Assembly (NCBI GenBank): GCA_011523655.1
Contig: WTGH01000039.1
Span: 1-64,000, forward strand
Source of the DNA: Rhodospirillaceae bacterium
GTDB taxonomy: Bacteria > Pseudomonadota > Alphaproteobacteria > Bin65
Direction of reading: 5' to 3'
Length of the DNA: 64,000 bases
Below the pieces are notes generated by a model, which did no database searches, had not been told where the DNA came from, and worked only from the letters and a program-made list of their open reading frames with translations. The position numbers and the translations under genes are program-made. This document shows positions 49,602 to 57,628 of the stretch, in pieces (the first letter of the stretch is position 1; every line of letters starts with the position of its first letter).

Positions 49602-49650
49602 TTGACATCGACCTGGCATTATCCGATATTCCTTACCGGCCGTTCGTTCA
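49602..49650 (+). promoter_or_regulatory. Promoter and dyad operator of the thiolase-DUF35 operon (site 1 of 5)
   Basis: TTGACA (49602-49607) and GATATT (49625-49630) are 17 nt apart. Directly after the -10 box lies TTACCGGCCGTTCGTTCA (49633-49650), which on the minus strand reads TGAACGAACGGCCGGTAA. It shares the TGAACGAA half-site with the other operators in this cluster. An operator over the expected transcription start would give repression. It is the most divergent of the four closely related copies. Confidence 0.6.
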
Positions 49651-49746
49651 ATTGGCGTGGCGCTGATTTTGCGAAAGTCGCGCCAGATTTCCGAAAACCG
49701 AAACGCCCCACAGAGAATTTGCCCGGACACGAACGGTGCAGACGAA

Positions 49747-50928
49747 GTGACCCGACATCGATCACGCCCTCCAGCGATTGTCGCTGCCAGCCAGATTGCG
49801 CCAGGGCGATTTCCGACGCTCGACGGCCTCCAGCTCCTTGAACGGATCGTGGAGCGGTTTCTCAGCGACTGGCCCGACCTTTCCCCAGGGATGATCGATG
49901 GTCTCTTGGCCCCACCCGCATACATTGCCGGTGCAGGCGGCACTAACACTTACATTCATCAGCGCCTTGCAGGCCGTCTAGGCATAAAGCCCCGGTTCGC
50001 CGAAACGCTCAACGCGGGCGCCACCTATGGCGCGATGGTTTCCAGGGCGGTTCTGGCGATAGAGGCGGGCGTATGCAATGCAGTGCTGTGTGTAGGGGTA
50101 GGCAAGTTTCCCTCGGTGCATGCGGACGGAGCTGCAATTTCGACAATGGTCGGGGATCCCGAATTCGAACTCTGTTACGGTGCATCGATTCCGGCCATGT
50201 ACGCCATGATTGCGCAACGGTTCATGCACCAACGCGGGACGACTCGCGATCAGCTAAGCGCTGTGGCCGTCAGCGCCCGTGAGTGGGCCCTTGCCAATGC
50301 CGATGCGTACATGTTCGGACGGGGCCCGTTGGCTCCGGCCGATATTCCTGCATCGCGACCGATCGCTTCGCCGTTCCACAAGTTCGACTGTTCCGTGCCC
50401 TGCGAGGGTGGCGGCGCACTTCTTATCGTCAGGGGGGCGTCTGTGGACCGGGGTTCGTCAAGAGCTGCCTATATCGTCGGCATCGGCGAATCGCACTACC
50501 ATGCGCCGGTCAGCGAGATCGCGGAACCTAGCGAGACCGGTCTGGCAGAATGCGCGCAACGGGCTTTCCAAATGTCCGGCCTTTCGCCGGAGCAAATCAG
50601 TATCGCCCAACTGTACGATCCGTTTACGATCACACCGATAATTCAGGTCGAAGAATGCGGCTTTGTCGAACCCGGCGGCGGCGGCGAGCTTTTTGAAAGC
50701 GGTGCCGCCGGGCCGGGCGGCTCGTTGCCGTTGAACACCTTCGGCGGCCTATTGTCGTTCGGACACACGGGCGATTCCTCCGGCATATCCTTCTTCGTCG
50801 AAGCTGCACAGCAGATCATGGGCCTTGCCGGAAAGCGGCAAGTCGACAATGTCGATACTGCATTGGTTCACACTTACGGGGGAATCCTTACCGACCATGT
50901 CACGGTTATCCTTGGACGCGAGCCGTAG
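49747..50928 (+). CDS. Thiolase-fold protein of the SCP2/Ltp type, probably a lyase partner of DUF35
   Basis: GTG 49747 gives 393 residues starting VTRHRSRPPAIVAASQIAPG. The track start (GTG 49657) has no homology-like sequence before this. C-terminal thiolase blocks are clear: LYDPFTITPIIQVEECGF, LPLNTFGGLLSFGHTGDSSG. The region that normally holds the nucleophilic Cys reads LNAGATYGAM, so Claisen thiolase chemistry is doubtful. Ltp-type retro-aldolases that pair with DUF35 proteins share this loss. The next gene is such a DUF35 protein, overlapping by 32 nt. Confidence 0.8.
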   Translation: MTRHRSRPPAIVAASQIAPGRFPTLDGLQLLERIVERFLSDWPDLSPGMIDGLLAPPAYIAGAGGTNTYIHQRLAGRLGIKPRFAETLNAGATYGAMVSRAVLAIEAGVCNAVLCVGVGKFPSVHADGAAISTMVGDPEFELCYGASIPAMYAMIAQRFMHQRGTTRDQLSAVAVSAREWALANADAYMFGRGPLAPADIPASRPIASPFHKFDCSVPCEGGGALLIVRGASVDRGSSRAAYIVGIGESHYHAPVSEIAEPSETGLAECAQRAFQMSGLSPEQISIAQLYDPFTITPIIQVEECGFVEPGGGGELFESGAAGPGGSLPLNTFGGLLSFGHTGDSSGISFFVEAAQQIMGLAGKRQVDNVDTALVHTYGGILTDHVTVILGREP

Positions 50929-51364
50929 AATACGGCCCACGCCGTTTGCGACCGATATCAGCCGCCCCTATTGGAATGCCGCACGGCAAGGCGTGCTTCG
51001 CCTGCAGCGTTGCCGGGACTGCGGCACGGCAATCCACTATCCAAGGCGATGGTGTCCGAATTGCTGGTCGACCGAACTCGACCATTTCGACGCGCGTGGC
51101 ACCGGTGTCGTCATCAGCTATACGATCGTGCACCAGTCGCCTTTCGAAGCCTTCGACCCCCATACGCCCTATGTGCTGGCCATCGTTCAGCTTGACGAAG
51201 GGCCAACAATGCTCACGAACATAATCGGCCCGGGCGCGAAGAAGGTGGCGATTGATGACTTGGTTCGGGTTCGCTTCGAGCACCGGAACGGGTGGACGGT
51301 GGTGCCGCAATTCGAGCGCGTACAAATGAAACGTCAACAGGGGACTCCCGGCTCTTCAAAATAA
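50897..51364 (+). CDS. DUF35 Zn-ribbon/OB-fold acyl-CoA-associated protein
   Basis: ATG 50897 gives 155 residues (MSRLSLDASRRIRPTPFATD). The zinc ribbon is CRDCGTAIHYPRRWCPNC, with CxxC pairs spaced by 10 residues, near residues 37-54. An OB-fold follows (GTGVVISYTIVHQSPFEAF and DDLVRVRFEH). Such proteins bind acyl-CoA and form complexes with thiolase-like aldolases or MaoC enzymes. The overlap with the thiolase gene supports a stoichiometric complex. The longer track start at 50825 is less likely. Confidence 0.85.
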   Translation: MSRLSLDASRRIRPTPFATDISRPYWNAARQGVLRLQRCRDCGTAIHYPRRWCPNCWSTELDHFDARGTGVVISYTIVHQSPFEAFDPHTPYVLAIVQLDEGPTMLTNIIGPGAKKVAIDDLVRVRFEHRNGWTVVPQFERVQMKRQQGTPGSSK

Positions 51365-51629
51365 CGCCCCGGCTGCGCATCACTTTCGGTCTGTCAGTTG
51401 CAGGATGTTCCGAACCGGTTGAAGAAGACGAGGTGGCCTTGCACGACATCGCTGCAGACAAGACACAATCAAGGACGATGGCGCCGCATGCTGCATTGAT
51501 CCCCCTTACACAGGCGCCCGGACAACCAGAGTATCGCATCCGGTCCGCTCCGGTTCTCCTGCGGAGTATTCGGTCACCGGATCGGTCTTGTCGCGACGGG
51601 AACTCCCGGGCAACTTTCATCCCAGTGCC
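51365..51629. other. Intergenic stretch upstream of the glutathione-transferase promoter
   Basis: From here to 51852 there is no supported gene. The ORF 51292-51633 (+) overlaps the DUF35 gene and has no recognisable features. The right part of the gap, from 51630, carries a promoter and operator. The remaining leader up to the transferase start is about 170 nt, long enough for an untranslated leader, but I see no further structure. Confidence 0.45.
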
Positions 51630-51679
51630 TTGACAATGAGGGTGCGATCGACTAGGCTAACTGAACGAACAGTCGGTCA
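51630..51679 (+). promoter_or_regulatory. Promoter and dyad operator of the glutathione transferase gene (site 2 of 5)
   Basis: TTGACA (51630-51635) and TAGGCT (51653-51658) are 17 nt apart. TGAACGAACAGTCGGTCA (51662-51679) begins 4 nt after the -10 box. The half-sites TGAACGAA and TGACCGAC (complement of the right half) form an imperfect dyad around CA. The 18-mer is identical to the one at 62087 and differs by one base from that at 59045. Confidence 0.7.
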
Positions 51680-51852
51680 GGTTACATCGTCGAGCCTACG
51701 CGCGAATCCGGCCGGATAGTCGGGTAAGTTGGGGGGGACAAGCTAAGCGGCACATGTGTGCAGAACGCAAGTTGCGAAGTCCTGTCAAACTGCACGGTAC
51801 AGACTGTTGCGCTTGCGTCTGAGGAGGCCGCTGATCGTATGGAACTGTTCCA

Positions 51853-52536
51853 ATGAAAAAACCCAAGTTGTATATGTTCTCAATTTCGCCGTCGTGCCAG
51901 AGGGTTTTTGCTACGCTCGCCAACAAAGGCATTGAATACGATAGCGTTGAAATCGATATCAGCGAGCGCGCGCGCCCCGAAGGCTTCGAGAAAATATCGC
52001 CGTTCGGCAAGGTGCCGCTTCTGGAGCACAATGGCCGGGCCATACTTGAGTCCGCCAATATCATCCAATACATCGACGAGGTATGGCCAGACCCACCCAT
52101 GATGCCCTCGGACCCGATGGCGAGGGCTTATGCGAGACAGTGGATTCAGTTCGCCGACCGGGAATTGTTCGACCGCGACGCTCAATTCGTTCATGTCGAA
52201 CCCGACCGTAAAAGAAAACTCGAAATTTGCAGCGATTTGTTTGATTCATTGAGGTTCCTGGATCGAGAATTGAACGGCAAAAAGGCACTCTTCCTGGGCG
52301 ATGATCTTTCGTTGGTGGATTGTATGCTGGCGCCGACGTTGGCCAATGCTCCTGTCTGGTCCGATCTAACCAAAGACAGGAAGTATGAAACCTACGAGAA
52401 TGTTAAGTCTTACACAGATCGCCTTCGGCGAAATCCGGTTCTGGAACAAACCGTCTTCTGCGTACCCATCGAAGTGTACGAGAGTTTCTTTAAGGCCGTT
52501 TTGGTAGACGGAATGACATTCCCGCCAAAAAAATGA
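51853..52536 (+). CDS. Glutathione S-transferase family protein
   Basis: The 227-residue protein has the thioredoxin-like N-terminal domain with MFSISPSCQRVFATLANKGI, where the Ser or Cys near residue 11-14 may be catalytic. The cis-Pro and glutathione-binding turn is GKVPLLEHNGRAILESANIIQYIDE (cited in part). The C-terminal helical domain contains LFLGDDLSLVDCMLAPTL, the N-capping box region. A role in detoxifying or isomerising an intermediate of the surrounding pathway is inferred from the shared operator. Confidence 0.88.
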   Translation: MKKPKLYMFSISPSCQRVFATLANKGIEYDSVEIDISERARPEGFEKISPFGKVPLLEHNGRAILESANIIQYIDEVWPDPPMMPSDPMARAYARQWIQFADRELFDRDAQFVHVEPDRKRKLEICSDLFDSLRFLDRELNGKKALFLGDDLSLVDCMLAPTLANAPVWSDLTKDRKYETYENVKSYTDRLRRNPVLEQTVFCVPIEVYESFFKAVLVDGMTFPPKK

Positions 52537-52896
52537 CATTCCTCCCCGCTCGATTCGATCGCTAATGCCATTGCCTGTGTCCGTACGAGGGATAGAGTGC
52601 CGCGACAAAGAAATGCCGGTAGAGTCGCTAACGGACACAGGAGTTTCGAAACGAATCGACATAAGCGGCAGCGTAATCGAGCGAGGAACGTCCCGAAGAC
52701 GATCAAGAGTTGCTGCTCTCGGTCCGGGCCCGGTCCATGTCAACGGTGATCGATCCCGCCCTGATGGCGTATGCAGGTGGCGGCGCCGGCTGACCGGTCC
52801 CAGACCGGACGTTATGGGAGGAGTGTGCCCTGCCTGTACCTGAGTGAATTGGGCACCGACGCAAACAGCGGTGAAACCTACATGGAGACCTGAGAC
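52537..52896. other. Intergenic region before the acyl-CoA ligase
   Basis: No gene is supported in these 360 bases. An 11-bp exact inverted repeat is listed separately. I found no copy of the cluster operator here, so the ligase may have a different control or be read from the transferase promoter. GGAG about 9 nt before the ligase ATG is the ribosome binding site. Confidence 0.45.
52574..52641. repeat. 11-bp inverted repeat with 46-nt spacing
   Basis: CCTGTGTCCGT (52574-52584) and ACGGACACAGG (52631-52641) are exact complements. The spacing of about 46 nt and the CCTGT...ACAGG ends recall the CCTGTATGTC/GACATACAGG pair near 48.65 kb. Either could be a looped regulatory site. The resemblance may be chance. 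Confidence 0.5.
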
Positions 52897-54468
52897 ATGC
52901 TGCGCGATCAACTTCGCCGATGCGCCCGACACACGCCGGACAAGGTGGCCTATTTTCAGGGCGACCGGTCGATCACCTGGTCGGCCATCTACGACCGCGT
53001 GGAGCGTCTGTCCGGCGCGCTACAGTCGTTGGGGCTCCGCCCCGGCGACCGGATCGCACTCCTTTCAAGGGAATGCATCGAGGTTTACGAGCACTTCTTC
53101 GCCTGCATGATGCTGGGTGCCGTTCGGGTTGGCGTCAACTGGCGCTACAGCCCGCGGGAGATGTTGCATGTGATTCGCAACAGCGACGTCAGCCACTGCA
53201 TCGTTACCAGCGATTGTCAGGAACTGATGGACAGCATCGAGGACGAAGTGAAAGCTGGCGGCTGCACGCTGATCGGTCTCGGCGACGGCCACAAATACGA
53301 ACTCGACTATGAAGACCTGATTTCTGCCGAACATACTTTCGATCCGCCCGACTTCGACGAAAACACGCCCCTGTTGCATACCTACACGTCCGGAGTCACC
53401 GCCGAACCCAAGGGCGTTGTGTTGTCGCACAAATCGATCCGGCTCGAGATCGGCTATGCACCCGACTATTTCGGTATCACCGCGAACGACATTTACCTGA
53501 TGCCGGTGCAGTCGGCCTGGGTTGCGATCGTCGGCGGCGCCTTCGGGCTACACAACACCTGCACGACCGTCATCGCCGACGGCTCGTTCGAGATCGGCGC
53601 TTACATGAAAGACATGGAGCGGCGGCGCTGCACGATTGCCCTGATGGCGCCGGCAATGTTCCCCTGGGTCATCCAAAGGGCGAAGACGGGGGACTACAAC
53701 CTCTCGGCCCTGCGCCGTGTCGTTTATGGCTCGGCACCGTCGACTCCCGCCGCCATCCGGGAAATGTCGGACACTCTGAATGCCGAAATGTTGCAACTCT
53801 ACGGCATGAGCGAGGTCGTTGCCTGGGCCTGTTTTCTGCAGCCGGACGACCACAAGCGCGGCCTGGCGGGGGAAGAGCACATCCTGCGTGCGTCGGGGCG
53901 CTTCGCCACTTTTGTCGACTACAAGATTTGCGACGACGACGGCAACACGTTGCCGACCGGAGAGACCGGTGTGATTCACCTCAAGGGCGAGACGGTCATG
54001 CTCGGGTACCTGAACCTGCCCGAGGAGACGGCCGAAGTGCTGGACGAGGAGGGCTGGCTGAAGACCAACGACATCGGCCGGGTCGATGAGAACGGCTTCG
54101 TTTATGTACTCGACCGGCGCAAATTCCTGATCAATACCGGCGGCGTCAACGTCTTTCCAGCCAGCGTAGAGGCGGTGATCTCGGAATATCCCAATGTGCT
54201 CGAATCGGCCGTGGTTGGCGTGCCACACCCGGATTGGGGCGAAGCGGTCGTCGCCGCGGTTGTATTGCGCCCGGAAGTCGACATGGCGCAGGAAGACCTC
54301 AGGCGTGAGGTTTTCGAGCATTGCTCGAAAAACCTCAGCCGGCAGGAATGCCCAAAGCATGTCGAGATCGTGAAGGAACTGCCGAGGACAATTACCGCCA
54401 AGCTGCACAAGCGGGCTCTTCAGCAATACTTCAGAGAGAATGTGACTCTGCCATGGGAGCGGAACTGA
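52897..54468 (+). CDS. Acyl-CoA synthetase/ligase (AMP-forming, ANL superfamily)
   Basis: The 523-residue enzyme has the A3 P-loop as YTSGVTAEPKGVVLSH (the second Thr-Gly of TSGTTGxPKG is altered), A5 LYGMSEV, A7 WLKTNDIGRVDENGF, A8 DRRKFLINTGGVNVFPASVE and the A10 Lys in ITAKLHKRAL. It would activate a carboxylic acid with ATP to its CoA thioester. The order is typical of medium-chain or aromatic acid ligases. The hydrolase gene follows after 25 nt. Confidence 0.9.
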   Translation: MLRDQLRRCARHTPDKVAYFQGDRSITWSAIYDRVERLSGALQSLGLRPGDRIALLSRECIEVYEHFFACMMLGAVRVGVNWRYSPREMLHVIRNSDVSHCIVTSDCQELMDSIEDEVKAGGCTLIGLGDGHKYELDYEDLISAEHTFDPPDFDENTPLLHTYTSGVTAEPKGVVLSHKSIRLEIGYAPDYFGITANDIYLMPVQSAWVAIVGGAFGLHNTCTTVIADGSFEIGAYMKDMERRRCTIALMAPAMFPWVIQRAKTGDYNLSALRRVVYGSAPSTPAAIREMSDTLNAEMLQLYGMSEVVAWACFLQPDDHKRGLAGEEHILRASGRFATFVDYKICDDDGNTLPTGETGVIHLKGETVMLGYLNLPEETAEVLDEEGWLKTNDIGRVDENGFVYVLDRRKFLINTGGVNVFPASVEAVISEYPNVLESAVVGVPHPDWGEAVVAAVVLRPEVDMAQEDLRREVFEHCSKNLSRQECPKHVEIVKELPRTITAKLHKRALQQYFRENVTLPWERN

Positions 54469-54493
54469 TCGTTTTCCGCGCCGGCCACTCACG

Positions 54494-55333
54494 GTGACGC
54501 CCGACGAGAACACGGTTCGGGTTCCGGTCGGACACGGGCTGACGCTTGCCGCAGAATCGTTCGGAAAGGAAGGGAACCCGGTCGCGCTGTTGGGCCATGG
54601 CGGCGGCCAGTGCCGACACGTCTGGGCGGAGACGGCGAAACGCCTCGCCACCTCTGGCTACCGCGTCTTTACCCTGGATTCCCGCGGACATGGAGACAGC
54701 GACTGGACCAGACCGCCGCGATACGAGCCGGACGATTTCGCGCGCGACGTCGAGGCGTTAGCGCAGTGGCGCCTGGAGGCGGATGCTTGCCCGCCGCACT
54801 ATGTCGGTGCGTCGCTTTCGGGGATCGCCGGCTTGATCGCTGCCGGCTTGTTCAATGAGGCTGCGTTCGCGTCGCTCACCCTCGTCGACGTGACGCCGAC
54901 ATACAAGGTCGACGCGCTCGCGAAGGCCCGGAACCTCTTCGTCCGAACGCTGAAGCATGGTTTCGCCACGGAAACCGAAGCCGCGCGTGCCATCGGCGGC
55001 GAACCGGGAGGCGTTCAACTGAGCCGGGTCCTGCGCAAGGATACCGATGGCCGCTGGCATTGGCGGTGGGACCCGGCCTTTGCAGAACGCATCCACCATG
55101 ACGAGCGGACACAGCGCTTGTGCAAGGCAGCAGCTGCGGCGCTTTCAATTCCCGTTCATCTGATTCGCGCCGGCCGGAGCGAATTTGTCGACGATGAAGC
55201 CGCCGAGGCGTTCCTCGAGTTGACGCCGCATCTTCAGGTGACCGTCCTTACGGAGGCCCGACATGTCGTGACCGGCGACCCGCATGGCATCTATGCGGAC
55301 GCCATTCTAAAGTTCCTTGAGGCTTCCATCTAG
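54494..55333 (+). CDS. Alpha/beta-hydrolase-fold protein of the catabolic cluster
   Basis: GTG 54494 gives 279 residues starting MTPDENTVRVPVGHGLTLAA. The oxyanion block is LLGHGGGQCRHVW, the turn DSRGHGDSDW is typical, and the nucleophile elbow is VGASLSGIAGL near residue 105. The catalytic His is probably in EARHVVTGDPHG. Hydrolases of this sort open ring-fission products or cleave esters in catabolic pathways. It follows the ligase by 25 nt, so they are likely cotranscribed. Confidence 0.85.
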   Translation: MTPDENTVRVPVGHGLTLAAESFGKEGNPVALLGHGGGQCRHVWAETAKRLATSGYRVFTLDSRGHGDSDWTRPPRYEPDDFARDVEALAQWRLEADACPPHYVGASLSGIAGLIAAGLFNEAAFASLTLVDVTPTYKVDALAKARNLFVRTLKHGFATETEAARAIGGEPGGVQLSRVLRKDTDGRWHWRWDPAFAERIHHDERTQRLCKAAAAALSIPVHLIRAGRSEFVDDEAAEAFLELTPHLQVTVLTEARHVVTGDPHGIYADAILKFLEASI

Positions 55334-55362
55334 CGCCGGTGACCGATCCCGATTGGCCTTGC

Positions 55363-55422
55363 TATAGTTCGCGGCTCTCGGCTAATGGTCTGTCAAATCT
55401 GACCGAAGCTGGCGTGACCGAC
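55363..55422 (+). promoter_or_regulatory. Candidate promoter and half-operators upstream of tetR gene
   Basis: TATAGT (55363-55368) is a good -10 box, with a weak GTGACC -35 match 18 nt before it. Downstream lie TGACCGAA (55400-55407) and TGACCGAC (55415-55422), both exact matches to the half-site TGAMCGAM, in direct rather than inverted orientation. Autoregulation by the TetR protein is possible but this site is weaker than the five dyads. Confidence 0.3.
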
Positions 55423-55505
55423 CGGTCGCGCGCCATTCGCGAAGCAGAAGTCAGGGGCTCCATCGCAATAATGGCAATTCGGTTCCCTTCCCCCGAGAAT
55501 CCAGA

Positions 55506-56138
55506 ATGACCCAGAATGCAAAATTACGGCGCAAAGGGCGGAGCACCCACAATATCGAATCCCTGACGCAGATCAGCATCGATCTGTTCATGAACCGGGG
55601 TTACGACGCGACCTCCGTCGAAGAGATCGCCAAGGCCGCTGGAATCACGAAATCCGCAATCTATTACCATGTGGCCAACAAGGAGGAGCTCCTGCGGCGC
55701 GCGATCAGCAACGCTGTCGGAAAACTCTTCGAAATCCTCGAGGAGCCAGCGGCGAAAGAGGGCACGCCTTTGACCCGGCTGGAGTATATTTTCCGACGCT
55801 TGGTCGAAGTCGAGTTCGATCACTTGAAAGAGATAGCGTTGTTGCTTCGGGTGCGTGGCGGGAGCAAGACGGAGCGCTGGGCGCTCGAGAAACGTCGCGA
55901 GTTCGACCGTCACGTCCAAAAATTGATCGTTCTGGCCCAGGATGCCGGCGAGATTCGGGACGATTTGGATGCGCTCGCGATCGACCGCCTGGTCTTCGGC
56001 ATGCTCACCTGGATCCCCGAGTGGTACTATATCGGGCATAGAATCCCGCCCGGTGTCCTTGTGGACGCAGCCCTTGCCCTCATTTTCGAAGGCATCCGTC
56101 AGCCTGACGCCGCGAATGGACGATCTTCAGCGAATTGA
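55506..56138 (+). CDS. TetR/AcrR-family transcriptional regulator
   Basis: The 210-residue protein has the TetR N-terminal DNA-binding domain: SIDLFMNRGYDATSVEEIAK, then the helix-turn-helix AAGITKSAIYYHVANKEELL near residues 45-65. The C-terminal ligand domain is divergent, as usual. TetR dimers typically repress by binding dyads of 15-20 bp until a ligand such as a CoA thioester binds. Its central position among five dyad-bearing promoters makes it the best candidate for the cluster regulator. Confidence 0.93.
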   Translation: MTQNAKLRRKGRSTHNIESLTQISIDLFMNRGYDATSVEEIAKAAGITKSAIYYHVANKEELLRRAISNAVGKLFEILEEPAAKEGTPLTRLEYIFRRLVEVEFDHLKEIALLLRVRGGSKTERWALEKRREFDRHVQKLIVLAQDAGEIRDDLDALAIDRLVFGMLTWIPEWYYIGHRIPPGVLVDAALALIFEGIRQPDAANGRSSAN

Positions 56139-56312
56139 AAGTTCAATTGGTCTGGAAGCTGATTTGCCGACCGATTTTCCAGAACAGCGGCAGGCTAATC
56201 TGTCTGGCAATGGTGGCCGCCAACAACATGCACTGATCCGGCGCGCTTCCGCCCCGGCGGTGGCCGAGAAAATGTCCTGAGCACCCTGACGGCTCGAACC
56301 GCAGCCTGCCGG

Positions 56313-56361
56313 TTGCAATCGATTCGTGGATACGGCATACTACTAACCGAATGTTCGGTCG
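56313..56361 (+). promoter_or_regulatory. Promoter and dyad operator of the monooxygenase-P450 operon (site 3 of 5)
   Basis: TTGCAA (56313-56318) and CATACT (56336-56341) are 17 nt apart. TAACCGAATGTTCGGTCG (56344-56361) follows after 2 nt. It contains the perfect palindrome ACCGAA-TG-TTCGGT and keeps the register of the TGAMCGAM half-sites, although it is the least similar in sequence to the other operators. Confidence 0.55.
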
Positions 56362-56383
56362 GTAAGAGAAATGCAGGCCCCAA

Positions 56384-57562
56384 TTGGCTGTCGCCGTTAC
56401 AACCACGAAGTGTTTGACACTGCACGACGAACTCGTCGGACGGGCAAGAGAACTGGCGCCAAAGATTGCCCGAAAGGCCCGCGCGATCGAGGAACGCCGG
56501 ACACCCGATCCCGAAATCCTTCAAGATCTGATCGACGCCGAACTGATGCAGCTCTTCGTTCCGCGGAGGTGGGGCGGACATGAAGCGAGCCTGCACACCC
56601 ACCGTGAGGTTGTGGAGGCCATAAGCGCCGCGTGCATGTCGACAGGCTGGATCGCGGCATTTTACATCGGCCACAACTGTCTGGCGCTGCGCTTTCCCGA
56701 AGCGGCGCAAGAAGAGTTTTTCTGCGACCGGCCCTTCGGGCTCATTCCGATCACCAATGCGCCGACACTGTCGGCAACGCGCGTTGACGGTGGCTGGATC
56801 GTGTCGGGCAAATCGGCATGGAGCTCCGGCATCATGGATGCGGACTGGGTGTGCCTGGCCGGCAAGGACGACACCAGTGCCGTCTACACCTTCGCCTTCC
56901 CGATCGACGATGTCGAAATCGACGATGTCTGGCACTACGCCGGCATGTCCGGCACCGGAAGCAACACTGCTGTCGTCTCGGATGCGTTCGTGCCCGAACA
57001 CCGCGCCGTCTCGGCGCTGGATTTCGCAACCGGGCGCCTGGCAGCGGAACTGTACGACAACCCTCTGCTCAGTGCGCCTCTGATGTCCTTCATACTTTGC
57101 GAGGTGATGCCGGTTTACAGCGGCGGCCTTCGCGGCGCAGCGGACGCGTTCGAGACCATTGTCCGCAACCGGACGGCAGCCTACGCCAAATCGCCCATGA
57201 GCGAAAACCCCCGCTCGCACATCCAGCTCGGGGAAGCGCTGGTCAATGCATCCATGGCGGAACGGCTGGTCCGCGACCTTTATGCCCAGGTCGAGCAGGG
57301 CATTGAGCAACGCAGCATCGGCATTTCGGAACGAGTTGCGCTGAAGGCCCAGTCGGCGTTCATTGCCGAGCATTGTCGGCTGGCGGTTAACGAGATGGCG
57401 CATTGTGCCGGATCGTCGAATTTTCATCTCGATTCGCCGATCCAACGCTATTTCCGGGATATCAATACGCTGGCCACCCACGTCTTCTGCGAGTGGGATT
57501 CTAGCCGCGAGCTGCTCGGCAGGGACCGTCTGGGCCTGGAGCCAAATCATCCCATCGTTTGA
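56384..57562 (+). CDS. Acyl-CoA-dehydrogenase-fold flavin monooxygenase (group D type)
   Basis: The 392-residue protein, from TTG 56384 (TTG 56411 is an alternative), resembles oxygenase components such as HsaA, DszC and HpaH-type enzymes. The middle block VSGKSAWSSGIMDADWVCLA, the GMSGTGSNTAVVSDAFVPEH motif and the C-terminal RYFRDINTLATHVFCEWD support this. The catalytic Glu region of true acyl-CoA dehydrogenases is not evident. These enzymes use reduced flavin from a separate reductase, and none is encoded in the window. The P450 gene follows after 66 nt. Confidence 0.8.
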   Translation: MAVAVTTTKCLTLHDELVGRARELAPKIARKARAIEERRTPDPEILQDLIDAELMQLFVPRRWGGHEASLHTHREVVEAISAACMSTGWIAAFYIGHNCLALRFPEAAQEEFFCDRPFGLIPITNAPTLSATRVDGGWIVSGKSAWSSGIMDADWVCLAGKDDTSAVYTFAFPIDDVEIDDVWHYAGMSGTGSNTAVVSDAFVPEHRAVSALDFATGRLAAELYDNPLLSAPLMSFILCEVMPVYSGGLRGAADAFETIVRNRTAAYAKSPMSENPRSHIQLGEALVNASMAERLVRDLYAQVEQGIEQRSIGISERVALKAQSAFIAEHCRLAVNEMAHCAGSSNFHLDSPIQRYFRDINTLATHVFCEWDSSRELLGRDRLGLEPNHPIV

Positions 57563-57628
57563 AATCTGTCCGGGGAGCGGATTCGCATGGTCTGCCTGAC
57601 GCGGACGGTGGAGTAAGGGAGGCGTCCG

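Noticed and set aside
51292-51633. 113-codon plus-strand ORF after the DUF35 gene
   Set aside because: It begins inside the DUF35 gene in another frame, has no ribosome binding site and ends at the -35 box of the next promoter.
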